A program made the position numbers and the translations under genes. The notes under the pieces were generated by a model. It saw only the letters and a program-made list of their open reading frames with translations. It ran no database searches and had not been told where the DNA came from. A stretch of 64,000 nucleotides of DNA from Clavelina lepadiformis. Taxonomy: Eukaryota; Chordata; Ascidiacea; Aplousobranchia; Clavelinidae. Shown here one piece after another: positions 23,184 to 35,603 of the stretch (positions within the stretch are counted from its first letter, which is position 1; every line of letters begins with the position of its first letter). The stretch lies in assembly GCF_947623445.1 (NCBI RefSeq), contig NC_135243.1:622501-686500 (forward strand). The letters run 5' to 3'.

Positions 23184-26100
23184 ATAAAGAACTTGAATGA
23201 GTTAGAATTTGGTCAAAAATTTTATATTTTGGTTTTAACTTTACAGCTTGAAAGCGGGTAAATAATAAGTTAAATGATCAACAAACATGTTTTTAAAAGT
23301 CAGCACATTTTTTTGTGAAATTGGGAATTATCATTTTGTCCTTTATGTGGTGTTTTCGTGTGCAAGTTTGTTTTAGGTTAATATTATTTGAAACTGCTTT
23401 GAAGGTTGCTTACAAAGCCGAACTTTTGTCAAACGCTTGTATTTTATGGTTGAATCGGTTTAATCTTATAAATTAACGATATAATGCAACAAATTAACAA
23501 CACTGGAGATTTTTATTACGTATTCACAAAAATTTATCACTAACTCCTATTTTTATATGTAATCGTCATGTTATTCTAACTTTATGGTAAGCGATAAATA
23601 ATTTTGTAAAACACCGTTCTTAAACCTTCATAGTAATCTACTGTACATAATTATATATCTCATGGCTTAGGCACTTTGTAGCATGATTAAAAAATAGACT
23701 GACGTACAAAATCCGATTTTCCAATCAATCTTTTGAACCTTGAATCAAATTGTTTAAAACTGTTCTATCATGGACGATGATTTTCAAAAAGTCATAACTT
23801 CAATTTGACCCTTAAAAGTTGTGTAAATAATTATATTACTTTAATACAAGTATTACCTTTATTACATTTTAATTAAATATTACATCATATTACACTTTGT
23901 TACGTAATTGAATACTACAATGGTACGAACAAATACTAAAATTGTACAAGAATATTATCAAACTTTATTCCATCCAAGCAAATTGCTCACGATCAATGCT
24001 TAATTTGTCTATATTTGTTCAAAATGCGTTTTATTGCAAACGCAATGTTAAATTATCAAACATTTCATGCCACGAAGAAGTTGCATTGGAAGTCATGATA
24101 ATTTGAAGCGATTTTGTTACAGCAGAATGAAACAAATGATATACAAAATATCCATAAATTTACAGTAGTCGAAGCTTTAAAAAAGCGGCTCACGAATACG
24201 TAGCTACTTTGCAGCAATGTTTCCAAGCATACAGGCATATCTTTGCGCAGTGTACACTGTACAATATGGTATGTATAATGTCCAATACGCCATCTTAAAC
24301 GTTTAACCGCGGTTTTCCCGAAAATGTCCGACCTCTGTCTATTAGATGCGGGTTTCCTTTACCATTTTGCCGTCACCTTGTGTTATTGTCCACCATTTTA
24401 GTCGCGTTAAATTGGCATTAATAGCAAATTAAGTTCGAGAAAACACAACAGCCATTGCCACTACACCTGCAATAACTAGCGTAGCGAACATGCATAACGT
24501 TACGAGGATGACGAAACTGTTTCGGTCTGCTGCTTCTGCGACCCGCTGCAAATTATTTTTTGGTTTCGATGAAAACGTTTCATCATTTCTTCTTTCTTCC
24601 GCGTAGCTTCTTTTCGTATGCTCAAGAGCTTTAGGATCAAGAACAGTGTAATCTTTGAAGGACACATTTTTCTCAACATCCACCTCCGCTCCTCCTGCTC
24701 CTTTGCTCTTTTCATCCTCGGTGGAACTTGATCGACTCAAGCTCCGTCTTCCGTCCACTTGATGTGATTTGACTTCTGGTGCATCCATCGTTGGATCCAT
24801 ATTGGAGGAAGAAGTTTTTTGTTTTCTGATAAATTTTGTCGGACTTGTATAGATGTCACCTGACTCGCCCATGTAACGAACAACATCATTCGTTGGCTCC
24901 AAAGAGATCTGAGAGGATCCGACGCTCTCTTTTCCATCCTCCTCCGTATTTGCAAAACTCAGAAGAGACCGAGGGTCATCCGATCCAGAGATGCTGCAAC
25001 GTTTGATGTGAATCGGATGAGGCTTCGTCATGGAAGCGGCGCTGGAAGTGGAAGAGAAAGATGATGATCTTCTCGACAGCTCTGGCGCGTCACCTAGCGC
25101 TATTATTTCCACTTTCGGCCTCGATATTTCGCTTTCTTGAGCTTTAGAACAAAGAGGGATTATGACGTTGGAGTTTGGATGAGAAGAGCGGAGGGTGGTA
25201 GGCGTAGAGGAGGCAATCGCATCTGACACAATTACAAAGGATTCATCGGGATCATCTTCAGGATAATCAATCATGACGTCATCGTAGCTCTTGTACGTGT
25301 TTGCTTTTTTCATGATGACGTCATTATCGCTTAGGTCGAGAATGCGGTTTTGTTCAGTGACATCACTTGTCATAGAAGTGTTATTGGAAAGAGAAATTGT
25401 TTTGTAAGAAATTGTTTGGTAATCTTCCGTCGATTTGGCTGAGCAGTCTCTCATATCATTGCCGGTGGTCGAAGACGCGTCATAATAGACGTCATCCATG
25501 TAGCGGGTATGGTACATGACATCCGTGACGTCATGATTTTCAGCGTTAAGGACGGGATGGTCGTCTTCGTCTTTTAAAGCGCTTGTGATTGGTGAAGTGT
25601 GGTCTAAATCGATTTTATCTGTAACAGAGATGTTTTATTGACGACACCAATGAAACATTGTCACATCAAAATGCAAAGTTCTTGTTGCATGGTCGTACCG
25701 GTTAGATTAGGTTGGTTGGATGCGAACGCTTTACGGTCTTCTGCGTTTTCCACTTTCGACCTTGTAGTATCCTCAATGGGTAACAAGGCGACACTATCGA
25801 CAACCACCATATCATTCATCTGCAGTACAAGATATATCATGTAAGTTTAGTCTTGCTCAAGTCTGTCATAATCCTTTCACAAGGTGCCTTTGTGAGAATT
25901 AAGCCTGGTGTGTCAACCAGTTAACAAAACTCTACAAACACTCTCACTCTGTAAGAATGAAAGAGTTTAATCAACGCTTTGTTCTGTGGGCAAGACTAAA
26001 CACGTGATTCTGTTTTTTTATTCAAACGTTATCTCTTCTGGAAATCATGAACCTTAAATTACTACGAAAACTCAGATTTTGATAATTTTATCCGTAAATA

Positions 26101-28470
26101 ACCAGCCAAGCGTAAAAGTAACGAATGCTGAAGAACAGCTAAAAACCAGAGCCTAATTAAACGCATTTTTGACACAGTAAATTGTCAATGATAGATAGAT
26201 GTCTATGTCTACATCTAGATGTCTATGAGTCTATGATTCAGTGATACATTTACGTTTCATCAATGGCTCGTTCTTTACCTCCTCTGTTACAACCTTTTTC
26301 TCTTGGCATCCAGTGTTATTTCCCTGAAAACAAAAAACCAGTTAATTTTCTGCAAGAGTGCGCACATGTTTGCAAATATTTCCTCGCCCTTGCGCGGCGC
26401 CGTGACAACCAGTTTTAAAGCAACGTATTATGTGCTACAGCAGGATAAATGATGTTTTTTCCATTTTATTGCCAAACTGACAATGCCGACTTATTTCTGA
26501 TGCTTAAAAAGCTACAAGTAACGTTGATATTTTGCGATGTCCTTTTCATCAGATGTCGCTTCGTACCTTTTCCAATTGATTTTGTGTTTTCTCTGAATCC
26601 AGCTGTTTCTTGATGCTTTTTCTGGCTTTGGCTACAAAATACAAAAAAAATTGAACGAATGGTTTCTTTCATAACAGTTACGAAACAATTAGGAATTAAA
26701 ATTCTAATTTGCATCTAAACATGTCAATGCTTACCTAAAAGCAGACTATTGTTTCGACAAAGTTTGGTGTTAAATGAATCTTCGAGTTTATTAGGGTGAA
26801 AAGAGAATGCCTCGGATTTGTTTGCAGGATTTGCTTCTGGAACGGGTTTTGAATTCGTTTCAATGTCATCGATTTTGTAACCCTAAAAATAATGCCAAAA
26901 TAACGGAAATAAATGAACAATTTCCTGGAAACTATTTACTAAAATTACTTCTTGTGTGACCTTCGGCAAACAGCCGACCACAGAATATAAGTTAGTTGCA
27001 TTAAAGAGATACAGCCGATGCCAATGCCTGCAAACAGCTGGTAGAGACGTCATTGGCATAACAAAGATAATTATGATGATATTTCACGGTAAAAGCGATA
27101 TTTTTAGATGTAATGGCGAGGTCTGCAATTTTTAGAATCAAATCCGCAAAGCATTTTGAACAAATTCAAACCTGTGACATTCTCGATGACGTAATTTCCT
27201 CTTCCGGGTTTCTCTGGCCTTTTCTCGGCGAATTCAACTTAGCTCTGAGAAGAAAGAGTTCATGGTCATTCACACTTGAGTAGCATAATTATTCATTAAT
27301 GCTGATAGTGTTGTGGTTATATAGAGGCTGTTCGGCCAAAATAAGCCCAAGCTGAAGCAACGGATCCAAATTAATCTTATCAAAGTGATCGAAATTAAGC
27401 ATTAAACACATGATTTGCGATCCCAAAGTTTTTGTCGTGACGTCACTGCATGAACCCTTTAGGGGGAGTCGGTTTCGCGTTAGGAGACGCGTCTGTCAGC
27501 TTATTATACAACAGCAGGTTGTTTATACTATTACATCATAGAACAGGTACCAAACTTACAGGCAAATCTATTCCTCATAAGACCGCTTTAGAAATATGAA
27601 TTTACATTGGGACAAACCTTTGTCACCACCAAATAGAACGATTCGGTTTAATTGACGTAATTATCAAACTTGACGTAATTTTAAGTGGAAAGTCGGACTT
27701 TCGAAACCTGGTAGTTTTAGAATCACGCTTTCGACGAAAACATTTTACGATACTTGCAAAGGTTAAAGTAAAACTGTGACGATCAGGGAACTCGTCAATG
27801 AAAAACCGCCGCAAAATGCGAAGTTGTAAGCACTTGTGGTATTCAATGATTTGTAAACTCACTCTTCCTGTTCAATCTCCTCCTTGATCATCTCGGGAGG
27901 TTCTATTCCGTATCTAAAGTAAAAATGACGAGCTTAGCAATTCTACTTCAATCACAACCTTGGTCACGCATTATGACAAACAAGAGGAATACATACGTCA
28001 TAATGCTTGGTTTTTATCTTACTTTGTGAAGATTTTTGAGAGATTTAGGAGACAATTGAGAACTTGCTTTTCGTTTCTCTGCAGCACTTGAAAACGTAAT
28101 TACAAAGACGATTAAATATATGGCACTAACTCCACAGCGTTTCTGCGCACTTGCACAAACGATAACTCGGTCACTGGGGCTCGAGCGATGAGGAATCGTG
28201 GCCGAGTATAAGTCGTGGAAAGACTTTCCTCATTCCGAGGATGAACATTATCATACCATATCACTCTGCTGGTTTGCATGTGTTCTTGTACTCACATATA
28301 TCTTCAGATTCGAAAAGCGTGATCCTTCTCACCCCGACCCGGCTGCAAAATGTCAAAAATTTCGAGATGTTGAGCCGTTTCTTAGCAACCATGCGAGCGT
28401 TGTCGCGATCTTCTTTAACTTCATCGGCCTCCAGCTGGTTCCCAAAACAAATTAAATTGTTTATGTTAAG
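22090..28470. repeat. Source-side copy of the 6.3-kb segmental duplication
   Basis: Counterpart of 195-6515. Here both genes continue beyond the duplicated block (WSCD exons 1-5 upstream, CH-gene exons 1-2 downstream), so this side is likely ancestral. The non-coding part 23184-24428 is the shared 3' flank of the convergent genes, with no further feature seen. Confidence 0.8.
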
Positions 28471-29989
28471 ATGGAGGTCTTTTTTGAAGTTATTAGATTA
28501 CATATTGCGTCTATTTGTGCTTCGTTTGTACACGCAGGTTATACAATTAAGTCAATGACAAAAAACTCGTTGCAAAAAGAAAAAACACTGATGCAAGCTT
28601 TTCAAAGAGAGAATATTTTGGGCGTTGTTGTTGGTGTAACACAAAAACGTTTTGTGCTTGTTGTATCAACACTGAAGGAATTCGAGTCGACATTTTCAGC
28701 TGAGTGTGGGGTCACGTCACCGTCACGGTTCAGTTGCGGTCGTCAGATTAAGGGCAGGTTCGTTTGGTTGTGACGGCGATAACATTCTGTTTTGAGCGAG
28801 TTAAACGTGACAACTTACTCGTGTAGAAAAGATGGGTAATTTGCTCGTATATTAACACAAGGCGGTGTTTTTATTAAGTTATGTAAGTTGTTGTTATGTA
28901 AGTTATTAAGTCTTTACGAACATGCTTCATGGCCTACCTATAACTTTGCTTATCATCATCACGTTTTAGCTATGGTGAGCTACACGTACAATATGGTGGC
29001 ATTGTCATATCGACCTGATCCTTTTCGTAGGACCAGACCCACTGTGTAGTCATGTTTAAAACCTGGATTAAAACTAAGCTGGAAAGAAAATTGCCACTTT
29101 TCATTAAACTTACAACAATTTCTTGTCATCGCCCATGCGTCGCATAGAATGTACAATACAACATACAATACAACCAATCATCACATACCAACAACTACTT
29201 TCTGTGTGTCTCCATAAATTTCTGAATCTTATTTATTAAGTTGGGTGGTTTAAAGGCCCATGTATGGCTTAGAACAAACAGCAATTCAAAAAATGCACTC
29301 ACCAGTATGAACACCGACATAAAAAATCTTAACAATATTTTGCAAAAACCTGTTTCAAGTCGATTGCGATATCTTGGTCCTGTTCAGGGGCGGTGTGATA
29401 CTTTATCATTTGGAGCGACTTTGCCAAATAAAGAAGCTTTTCTCCAGTGCCCAAGTCCCCCATCAAGTTATCCGGTGAAACATCCTCCCCTGAAACAAAT
29501 TAAGCGTTTATAACCCGACCAATTGCAGTACTCACATTTGGTTCTTTTTCCATATCTTTAGGTTACTATTGATAAGGTTATGTAGCAAATAGTTTGGTAT
29601 CGCAATTTTTATCTTCGGACTGAGGATGATCTTTGCATGACGTATTTCATTTCTTACCGATCGAGTCACAGGCACCAATGTTGTCTTTATCAAGTTACAA
29701 TTTATTTACAATTTTTCCTTTTTTAAATTCCTCGAATTTGGAACTGTGTAGCCCGTCGAACAAAAGCTCAATGGTTATTTCCAGTAAAAACTAATGTTGA
29801 TAAGAAGAGGTAAGAACGACACTTTAGTTATTTCAAAAGTTAATTCTAAAGTTCGTTCAGAATTCGACCTTCACCTAACATGCTTTTCAGCCAGACCGCC
29901 ACCTCCGCCCTCATCGTCTCTACGTCCTGGATTTTGCTCTGGGACAGGTTCACAACTTGTTGTTCGCTGAAAGATTCTTCCAAATTCAT
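24429..29989 (-). CDS. GAS2-like calponin-homology protein with C-terminal membrane anchor (copy B)
   Basis: Eleven exons: 29875-29989, 29350-29489, 28296-28434, 28023-28086, 27863-27913, 27172-27244, 26735-26882, 26567-26631, 26279-26323, 25699-25819 and 24429-25618. They splice in phase to 716 aa. The start is MNLEESFSEQQ. Residues about 20-155 form a single CH domain of GAS2 type: EVAVWLKSMLGEDVSPDNLM, FLTFCSRVGV, LFESED, VLNCLLNLSKIFTKYGIEPP, EIEQEE. A long Lys/Glu- then Ser/Asp-rich, presumably disordered region follows. The protein ends in one strong membrane span, about residues 688-712, with a four-residue tail: a tail anchor. No GAR domain or second CH domain is seen. In the family, CH domains bind actin or link cytoskeletal systems; an actin link to a membrane is therefore inferred. 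The closest known design is calmin, which has two CH domains and a C-terminal anchor. A possible 5' UTR exon ends in CCATCAGTGAGT near 30170. Confidence 0.85.
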
Positions 29990-29999
29990 GTTGCCAGTT

Positions 30000-32900
30000 C
30001 ATAGAATGTCAATCCAGTAGCCTAACTATCACCTAAACGAAACATAAGAATCAGACTTCAACTAGAAACCCTACTTTTTTGTTCAGGTTCAATAACAAAA
30101 TCTCTGTCATGTTTAACTTATTAAACGGCTAACCCAGACCTTTTACAGATAGAAGTAAAACTCACTGATGGGCGTTGTGCGATTACTGAGCGAAGGCAGA
30201 ATTGTTTTGACGAGTGAAGCCGTAACCGATGAAGCGCAGCTGAGCATGAATCGTGCTGGACGAAGATAAAAACTATTTCCGTGAAAATTTTTGTTTTGTC
30301 CGACTATTGAATACCGCGATGGGCAACTTTCCTACACATTTGTAAGATTACCTCCATCCTTACTATTTTAAAAGAGTTTCATTCGAAAAAGGTCTCAGCT
30401 TTATTTGGCAAATAAGTTAAGGATGAATTCAGTTTAAAACAACATCTTGCTACGCGACGATTATGACGTCACTTATATTTGAGCTTTGACGAGCTTTGAC
30501 GACAGCGGCGCATGAATAAAATACATCACTGCAACATCTTGGTTTGGCGCATGAAATCTGAGCAGAATAAAATCCCCAAAAGACTTCGTTTCACAGTGTG
30601 ATGTTCATGATTTCGTAGCGCTCTAGAAGCACGGTAAGCACCTCACACGAAGTTGCGTAAGAAATCATCAAACGCTTCAAGCCAACTTGTATCTTCTGTG
30701 TATGGATTGAACTAAAATGATGTCATAAAAATAATTGTTCTTACAAACAGAGGTTGATTGCTGACAAAAGCTGAATTGTTACGTAGGATGTCTTTTTCAC
30801 CGAGCTATTTTTTCTCTCAAATTACTGATCCCGCACAACTACAAATGCCACTAACCTTCGCTAACTAGACTACGATGCATATATCGGTGAGGCGCGCAGA
30901 AAGCGTTAAAATACAGACGATGGAAAACATATTTGAATGTGTTCCAGATAATAATAATCTATCTGATCCATCAACACCGGAACATATTTGTGGCCGTCCC
31001 TGTCGATTAACGACGTTGGGGCAGCCCCTGGAAACATCTTAGAGTCGTTGTGAAGAGATAATTGCCGGACGAAAACAAACGAACATCGCATATTAAAGCA
31101 ATGGGAGATGGCGAGAGCTTTCAACCTTCACTGAAAACCTCTCACATCTAATTTTAAGCGACATTTTCTTCTCAGCAAGCACTTTTACAGTTATAGAACG
31201 GCCCAGACGTAAAAAAATCGAAACTGTATTTAACACATGAGTAACAGCGCAAAATGACAATCGAACGAATTGATTGTCAAAGAGTGCACGGGTGTAGTGC
31301 AACGGAAGAAATTACCTGTATTAATATATATTTGCTGTTGAGCTGTTCTTAATCCACGACAGCGGCTAACTTGATATTATTATACAGTGCTAGCAAATAA
31401 TATGTGTCGAAGCACAAGCGTAACCTGACGCCGAGAGACGTCTCGAAAAATCTGTTTGCCTCCATGTCTAAACGACGACTGACTTGAAAAGCGAATGAAA
31501 CGAAGAACAATAAATCTTTGAGCAAATAAACGCGATGCACTGCCGCTATCTAGCGGACAGTGTGGCAAACGCAACACAGGGATATGAAGCAAACCAGCAA
31601 AGTAATCAACATCAGTCATTTTTACTGAAGGAAAAGAATTCGAAACAGCAACAAAATTAAAAAAAATTGACAATGACCTGGCGGTAATGCCAACCGCCAC
31701 AACGTCAAAATAGCCGGAATAATATAATTCCATTAGAAAAACTTCTTGTTGCGTTCCCATTATTTGAAAACCAGGATAACTTCTGTCTGCTTGAAGGTGA
31801 ATTTGAAATACAAAATTTTCATAAATTAACAGCAAAATAGCAATAATACACACAACACAATATTGTATACGAAGTTCCAACTCTTTCCTGTAGCCTTAAC
31901 GCCACGGCCACCAAGCTACGACCCGATTGATTTGTCCGGCCCGCCTCGCTGAACCGTAAATGAGCTTATTGTATTGCAGCCTATTGGTCAAATTGTGAAT
32001 TTGGCCCGCGATCGTCAGTTTTCTGCTTATCTGGCCCTTTGTCGAAAATCTTTAGTGACGCCTGCCTTAAAGCTTGCAACAACAGGTAAGGCATAGACAA
32101 CTTGTAATAATACACGAAAGTTAATGCTATATTGAACCACCAGTTCGTAAATAAGAATGTATATGGCACTTTAAAAAGTTATATAGATATACAAGTGCAT
32201 GACAACATAGATAGGCAATATAAAAGAAACAATCTCAATGATACAAAATAATGAACAAAAATTAGGTAAATGGACTAGTATATGCTCAGATACTTGTGTA
32301 ATACTGCACATTAATGATCAATAAGCAAATGAAACTATACACTGCAGTGGAACAAGCCCATGGGTGTAATACTGGTATAAAATAGGTACTAAGCCATAGT
32401 CATCTAATAATGCTGGTTTCTTTGTAATATTATCATCTGTATTGTGATAAAATAGAAACTCGAAGGCCAACGAACTACAATAGCAATGTGAGGACACTGA
32501 ACAGTTATGCAAATTACACTAAGGATTGTTGAAATAATGATAAAAATGTGATCAAATGAAAATATAAAATGCCTATTATAGATGCATATGCTGGAGAAAG
32601 CAATATACAATGTATACAACTTTCCAAAACCTCTACATGCACAACAGTTTCTGCAATGATGAAAAGAGCACCAAGATTTAAACACTTTATCAAACAATCA
32701 CATAACAACTTTCACACTGAATAGGAACATTTTCTAAATTGGTATAATTTATAGTTTTATCAAGCATAGCGTAGGCTTGGTTAAGACATACTTATTTTGC
32801 AGTTATTTCAATGCGTAAGTGCTAAGGATTATGCATCAAGGAAATTATCTAGCCTCGTGAAACACAAGCGAATCCGAAATCTAATGGTATCTGCACCTAA

Positions 32901-33100
32901 TGACAAATTGTCAGTCTGTTGCCCAATTTGAAGTGTATTATCACACAATTACTGACCAATTCGCTAAAAAATACAATTAAATCTCTTCCATATCGGCTCA
33001 TCCCAAATAAACTCTGAACAATAAAAATAACACTTAGTTGATGACAAAGCTACAGGTTCAAATGGCAAGAGCAGAGATAATGGCAAATCTGATTCACACA
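30000..33100. other. Intergenic, mostly unassigned
   Basis: Contains the probable upstream region of the CH-domain gene (30000-30350) and then AT-rich DNA. Two minus-strand frames look somewhat protein-like (30906-31124 and about 31680-31880) but could not be joined into a gene. The stretch 31880-33100 is AT-rich, with no recognised element, and partly may be 3' UTR of the zinc-finger gene. Confidence 0.5.
31675..31880 (-). other. Possible first exon of a type II membrane protein
   Basis: The frame reads ELRIQYCVVCIIAILLLIYE followed by FQIHLQADRSYPGF, resembling a short cytoplasmic tail, signal-anchor and stem. It ends near a possible donor (GCCAGGTCATT). There is no ATG in place, and the next exon was not found. 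A second candidate lies at 30906-31124 (FPGAAPTSLIDRDGHKYVPV, then LMDQIDYYYLEHIQICF before a stop). They may belong to one unrecognised minus-strand gene or be chance frames. Confidence 0.2.
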
Positions 33101-33104
33101 GACC

Positions 33105-33260
33105 ATGTCAGCTTAGTAGCAGAGCGGCTAGCGCACTGCGTTTATAATAGTGTGTTGGATACCTGCGTTCGATACCCAGTGTCGCTACTGTCATGATGTC
33201 CTTGGGCAAACCATTAATGATACTTGCTCCTGTTCAGTGGTTTTGTCGAACAGTTCTGAA
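33105..33260 (+). mobile_element. tRNA-derived SINE
   Basis: A tRNA-like head with an A-box-like stretch (TTAGTAGCAGAGCGGCTAGC) and a B-box (GCGTTCGATACCC, from 33165) is followed by the word TGATGTCCTTGGGCAA, which resembles a conserved body segment of several invertebrate SINE families. It ends within about 25 bp of the zinc-finger stop codon at 33283, so it forms part of that gene's 3' UTR in antisense orientation. Confidence 0.6.
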
Positions 33261-33282
33261 TTCATGCAATGCAATATTACAG

Positions 33283-34482
33283 TCAATTCGGATTGCACGG
33301 TTGTGAATGCATTCGTAGTGAGTGGTTGCGCAATCCGCTGCTGTCGGCAAATCGACGATCGCATATCTTGCATTTGTACGGCTTCTCTCCAGTGTGGATC
33401 CTCTCATGTCTGTTCCGATGTGAGTTGCGCTGGAAAGCTTTGTCGCAAAATTGACATTTAAACGGCCGCTCGCCTGTGTGCGTCCTCAAGTGGGTAATAG
33501 CATGTGCTTGATGGTTGAAAGTTTTGTCGCAGATGTCACAAACATAGCAACGTCTACCAGCATTGCCCGGCATGGAAACGTGAAACTCAGGTAAGTCCGA
33601 ATAAGCGGGGTCATTTTTATGCAGCTCCATGTGTCTTGTGAGTACAACCTTCTCGGAATAGCTTTTCCCACAGATAGCGCATTTATATGGCTTCTCACCT
33701 GTGTGTGTCCTCTCATGGCAAGCAAGGTGTGACCTCCTTCTAAAGGTTTTACTGCAATAAGTGCATGTAAATGGCCGTTCCTCTGTATGGACCATGTTGT
33801 GCTGCTTTAACGTACGCCGACTTGCAAACCGTTTGTCGCATAGCGTGCACTGGAATATTGTTTTGCCTGTTACAGAGTTGGTTATAACCACACCATACTC
33901 CACCACAAGAGCTTTTGTAATTGTAGAAGTATCTGTTTTCGGGACAGAATGGGAATCTTCATTATCCACCGGTGAAGTTTCGTTCATTTCACCACCATCA
34001 ACATGATCATAAATTAAAGCAGAAAATTCGAATGTTTCTGTTTCGTCATTATTCTTTTCCATCTCTTCCTCTGATTCGCTTTCATCTGTTTCCTGACACT
34101 GCATCGAGATCTCATCCTCCCCAACCTCTCCTCCTAAAGATGAAGTTGAAGGGAGTTGAGGAACTTCTATGTCGTCTAAGCAGTCAGTGAGATCAATTAT
34201 GTCAATCACTTTTTTGTCACCGTTTAGTGTCAAAACATTTTCATCTGGGCACATGTTAAAGTAGAGCTCGGAAATATCAGGTGAAACAGTTTTACTTTCG
34301 GCTTCAATACCAACAAGTACATCTTCGATATTCTGCTTAGTGTTATTTTGTTCCAGCAAGCTATCCAACTTCACTTCAATCTGCTTGATCTGGAGTTTCC
34401 ATTCTTCTCTTATCAACTTCAACTCCTCGAATATAAGCGATTGCACCTCAGCTGGCAAAAAACCGACAGCTTTGGTATCCAT
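33283..34482 (-). CDS. Six-finger C2H2 zinc-finger protein (ZNF-a)
   Basis: Single-exon frame. The ATG at 34482 (MDTKAVGFLPAEVQ) gives 399 aa; upstream codons in frame lack an ATG. An N-terminal helical segment (IFEELKLIREEWKLQIKQI) suggests a coiled coil. Then comes IIDLTDCLDDIEVPQLP, an acidic stretch with an E/D run near ESEEEMEKNNDE, and six C2H2 fingers at about 210-392, most with TGEKP-type linkers. The third and fourth fingers are separated by a 24-residue spacer. Probably a nuclear DNA-binding regulator; the target is unknown. It is divergently arranged with a relative at 35604-37037, about 1.1 kb away, and shares two N-terminal motifs with it. Confidence 0.9.
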   Translation of the reverse strand: MDTKAVGFLPAEVQSLIFEELKLIREEWKLQIKQIEVKLDSLLEQNNTKQNIEDVLVGIEAESKTVSPDISELYFNMCPDENVLTLNGDKKVIDIIDLTDCLDDIEVPQLPSTSSLGGEVGEDEISMQCQETDESESEEEMEKNNDETETFEFSALIYDHVDGGEMNETSPVDNEDSHSVPKTDTSTITKALVVEYGVVITNSVTGKTIFQCTLCDKRFASRRTLKQHNMVHTEERPFTCTYCSKTFRRRSHLACHERTHTGEKPYKCAICGKSYSEKVVLTRHMELHKNDPAYSDLPEFHVSMPGNAGRRCYVCDICDKTFNHQAHAITHLRTHTGERPFKCQFCDKAFQRNSHRNRHERIHTGEKPYKCKICDRRFADSSGLRNHSLRMHSQPCNPN

Positions 34483-34539
34483 GACTGCAAGGCTAGTGGA
34501 ACACCAGGGCCAGGCTAGTTTAATACAACACCTCAATTC

Positions 34540-35600
34540 TTATATTTTTCAACGTAGGCTAATTGTCACCAGTAGGTTTGAACTCTTTATTGCGATATTT
34601 TGTGAACTTGTTTTAGCAAGGCAAACATAAATCTAAGACTCCCTTTACTGTTCGTTCTTGATAAAAGGTGACGTGTTGTAGTTGTTTACGTTCTACTTGC
34701 TCAATCATAGAAATCTTTATAAAATTAAAAAAACTCTTTTCTTCTTTTTAAGGATATACGATTATTGGAATATTTTCAATAAAATTTTTAGAAACATTTA
34801 TCTAGATTAGAATATCGTACATCTAAATTCTAATTTGTTATTGTTATAAATTTTGTTTGTTATTGTTTTAGTGAGTCAAAATATATTGCCAAGAAGGAGT
34901 GACCACATATAGTATATCAATAAAGATAACAAAAACAAAACTTTCATAAGATATTTCGTGCACTAGCAAATTCTTTTTACTTCGAATTAATTTATCTACA
35001 ACGCATTTGAGCAATACCTATTACGACTTTTAAGATGTCGGTGTGTTAGGTTATTTTCTTCCCTGCCAAGCAAAATAGAAACCACGAATATACAGTATTT
35101 TCAATTCGAACTTTGTTGTAGCCGTACATGATAGACGACTCTGTTTGATTGTGTTTGACATTTTGACTTTACGATGTATTTCATATTACTGTAACAAACA
35201 CTCATACTATAATGCTAGCTTGCCACTGTTCAATAATCGTGTATTGGTGTCCGTTGCGTTCTTCACAACAACTGCAGCCGTCAGGTCGTGATGATTCGGT
35301 TCGACCTGTTAGTACTTAGATTGGAGGATACTGTAAAGTATTCAACAACGCCAGAGTATTTCAGCTTTCCAGAAAAAAGACCTCAGTATATATTTTTTTG
35401 TAAAATATGAGTGTAGGTAAAAAGAAATGTCATATTAATTTATAGAAAGAAGAGTTAAATAAAAAAACTGTATAGTCAAATGATGCTGTTCGAAATGCTC
35501 CATCTGCTGTGTTATTGGCAATACCGGTTTGTAGGTTTTTTTTAGGTTATAATATAGACTTACTACCTGCCTGAGATTGTACCTCCATATAGCTGCTGAC
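34540..35600. promoter_or_regulatory. Shared region between two divergent zinc-finger genes
   Basis: A 1.1-kb AT-rich interval separates the start codons of the two C2H2 genes. It probably holds both promoters. No TATA box, repeat or conserved block stands out by eye. Confidence 0.35.
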
Positions 35601-35603
35601 TTA

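Noticed and set aside
24429-25819. The Ser-rich membrane-anchored frame as a separate gene, perhaps trans-spliced in an operon, because its first exon begins CTGCAG|ATG.
   Set aside because: Using the GAG|GTAAAG donor in the preceding exon, the upstream CH-domain exons join in phase through this ATG in both copies, so one gene explains everything.
28471-28773. A 100-aa plus-strand frame in CH-gene intron 2.
   Set aside because: No recognisable domain; it lies antisense within an intron and begins at the duplication breakpoint.
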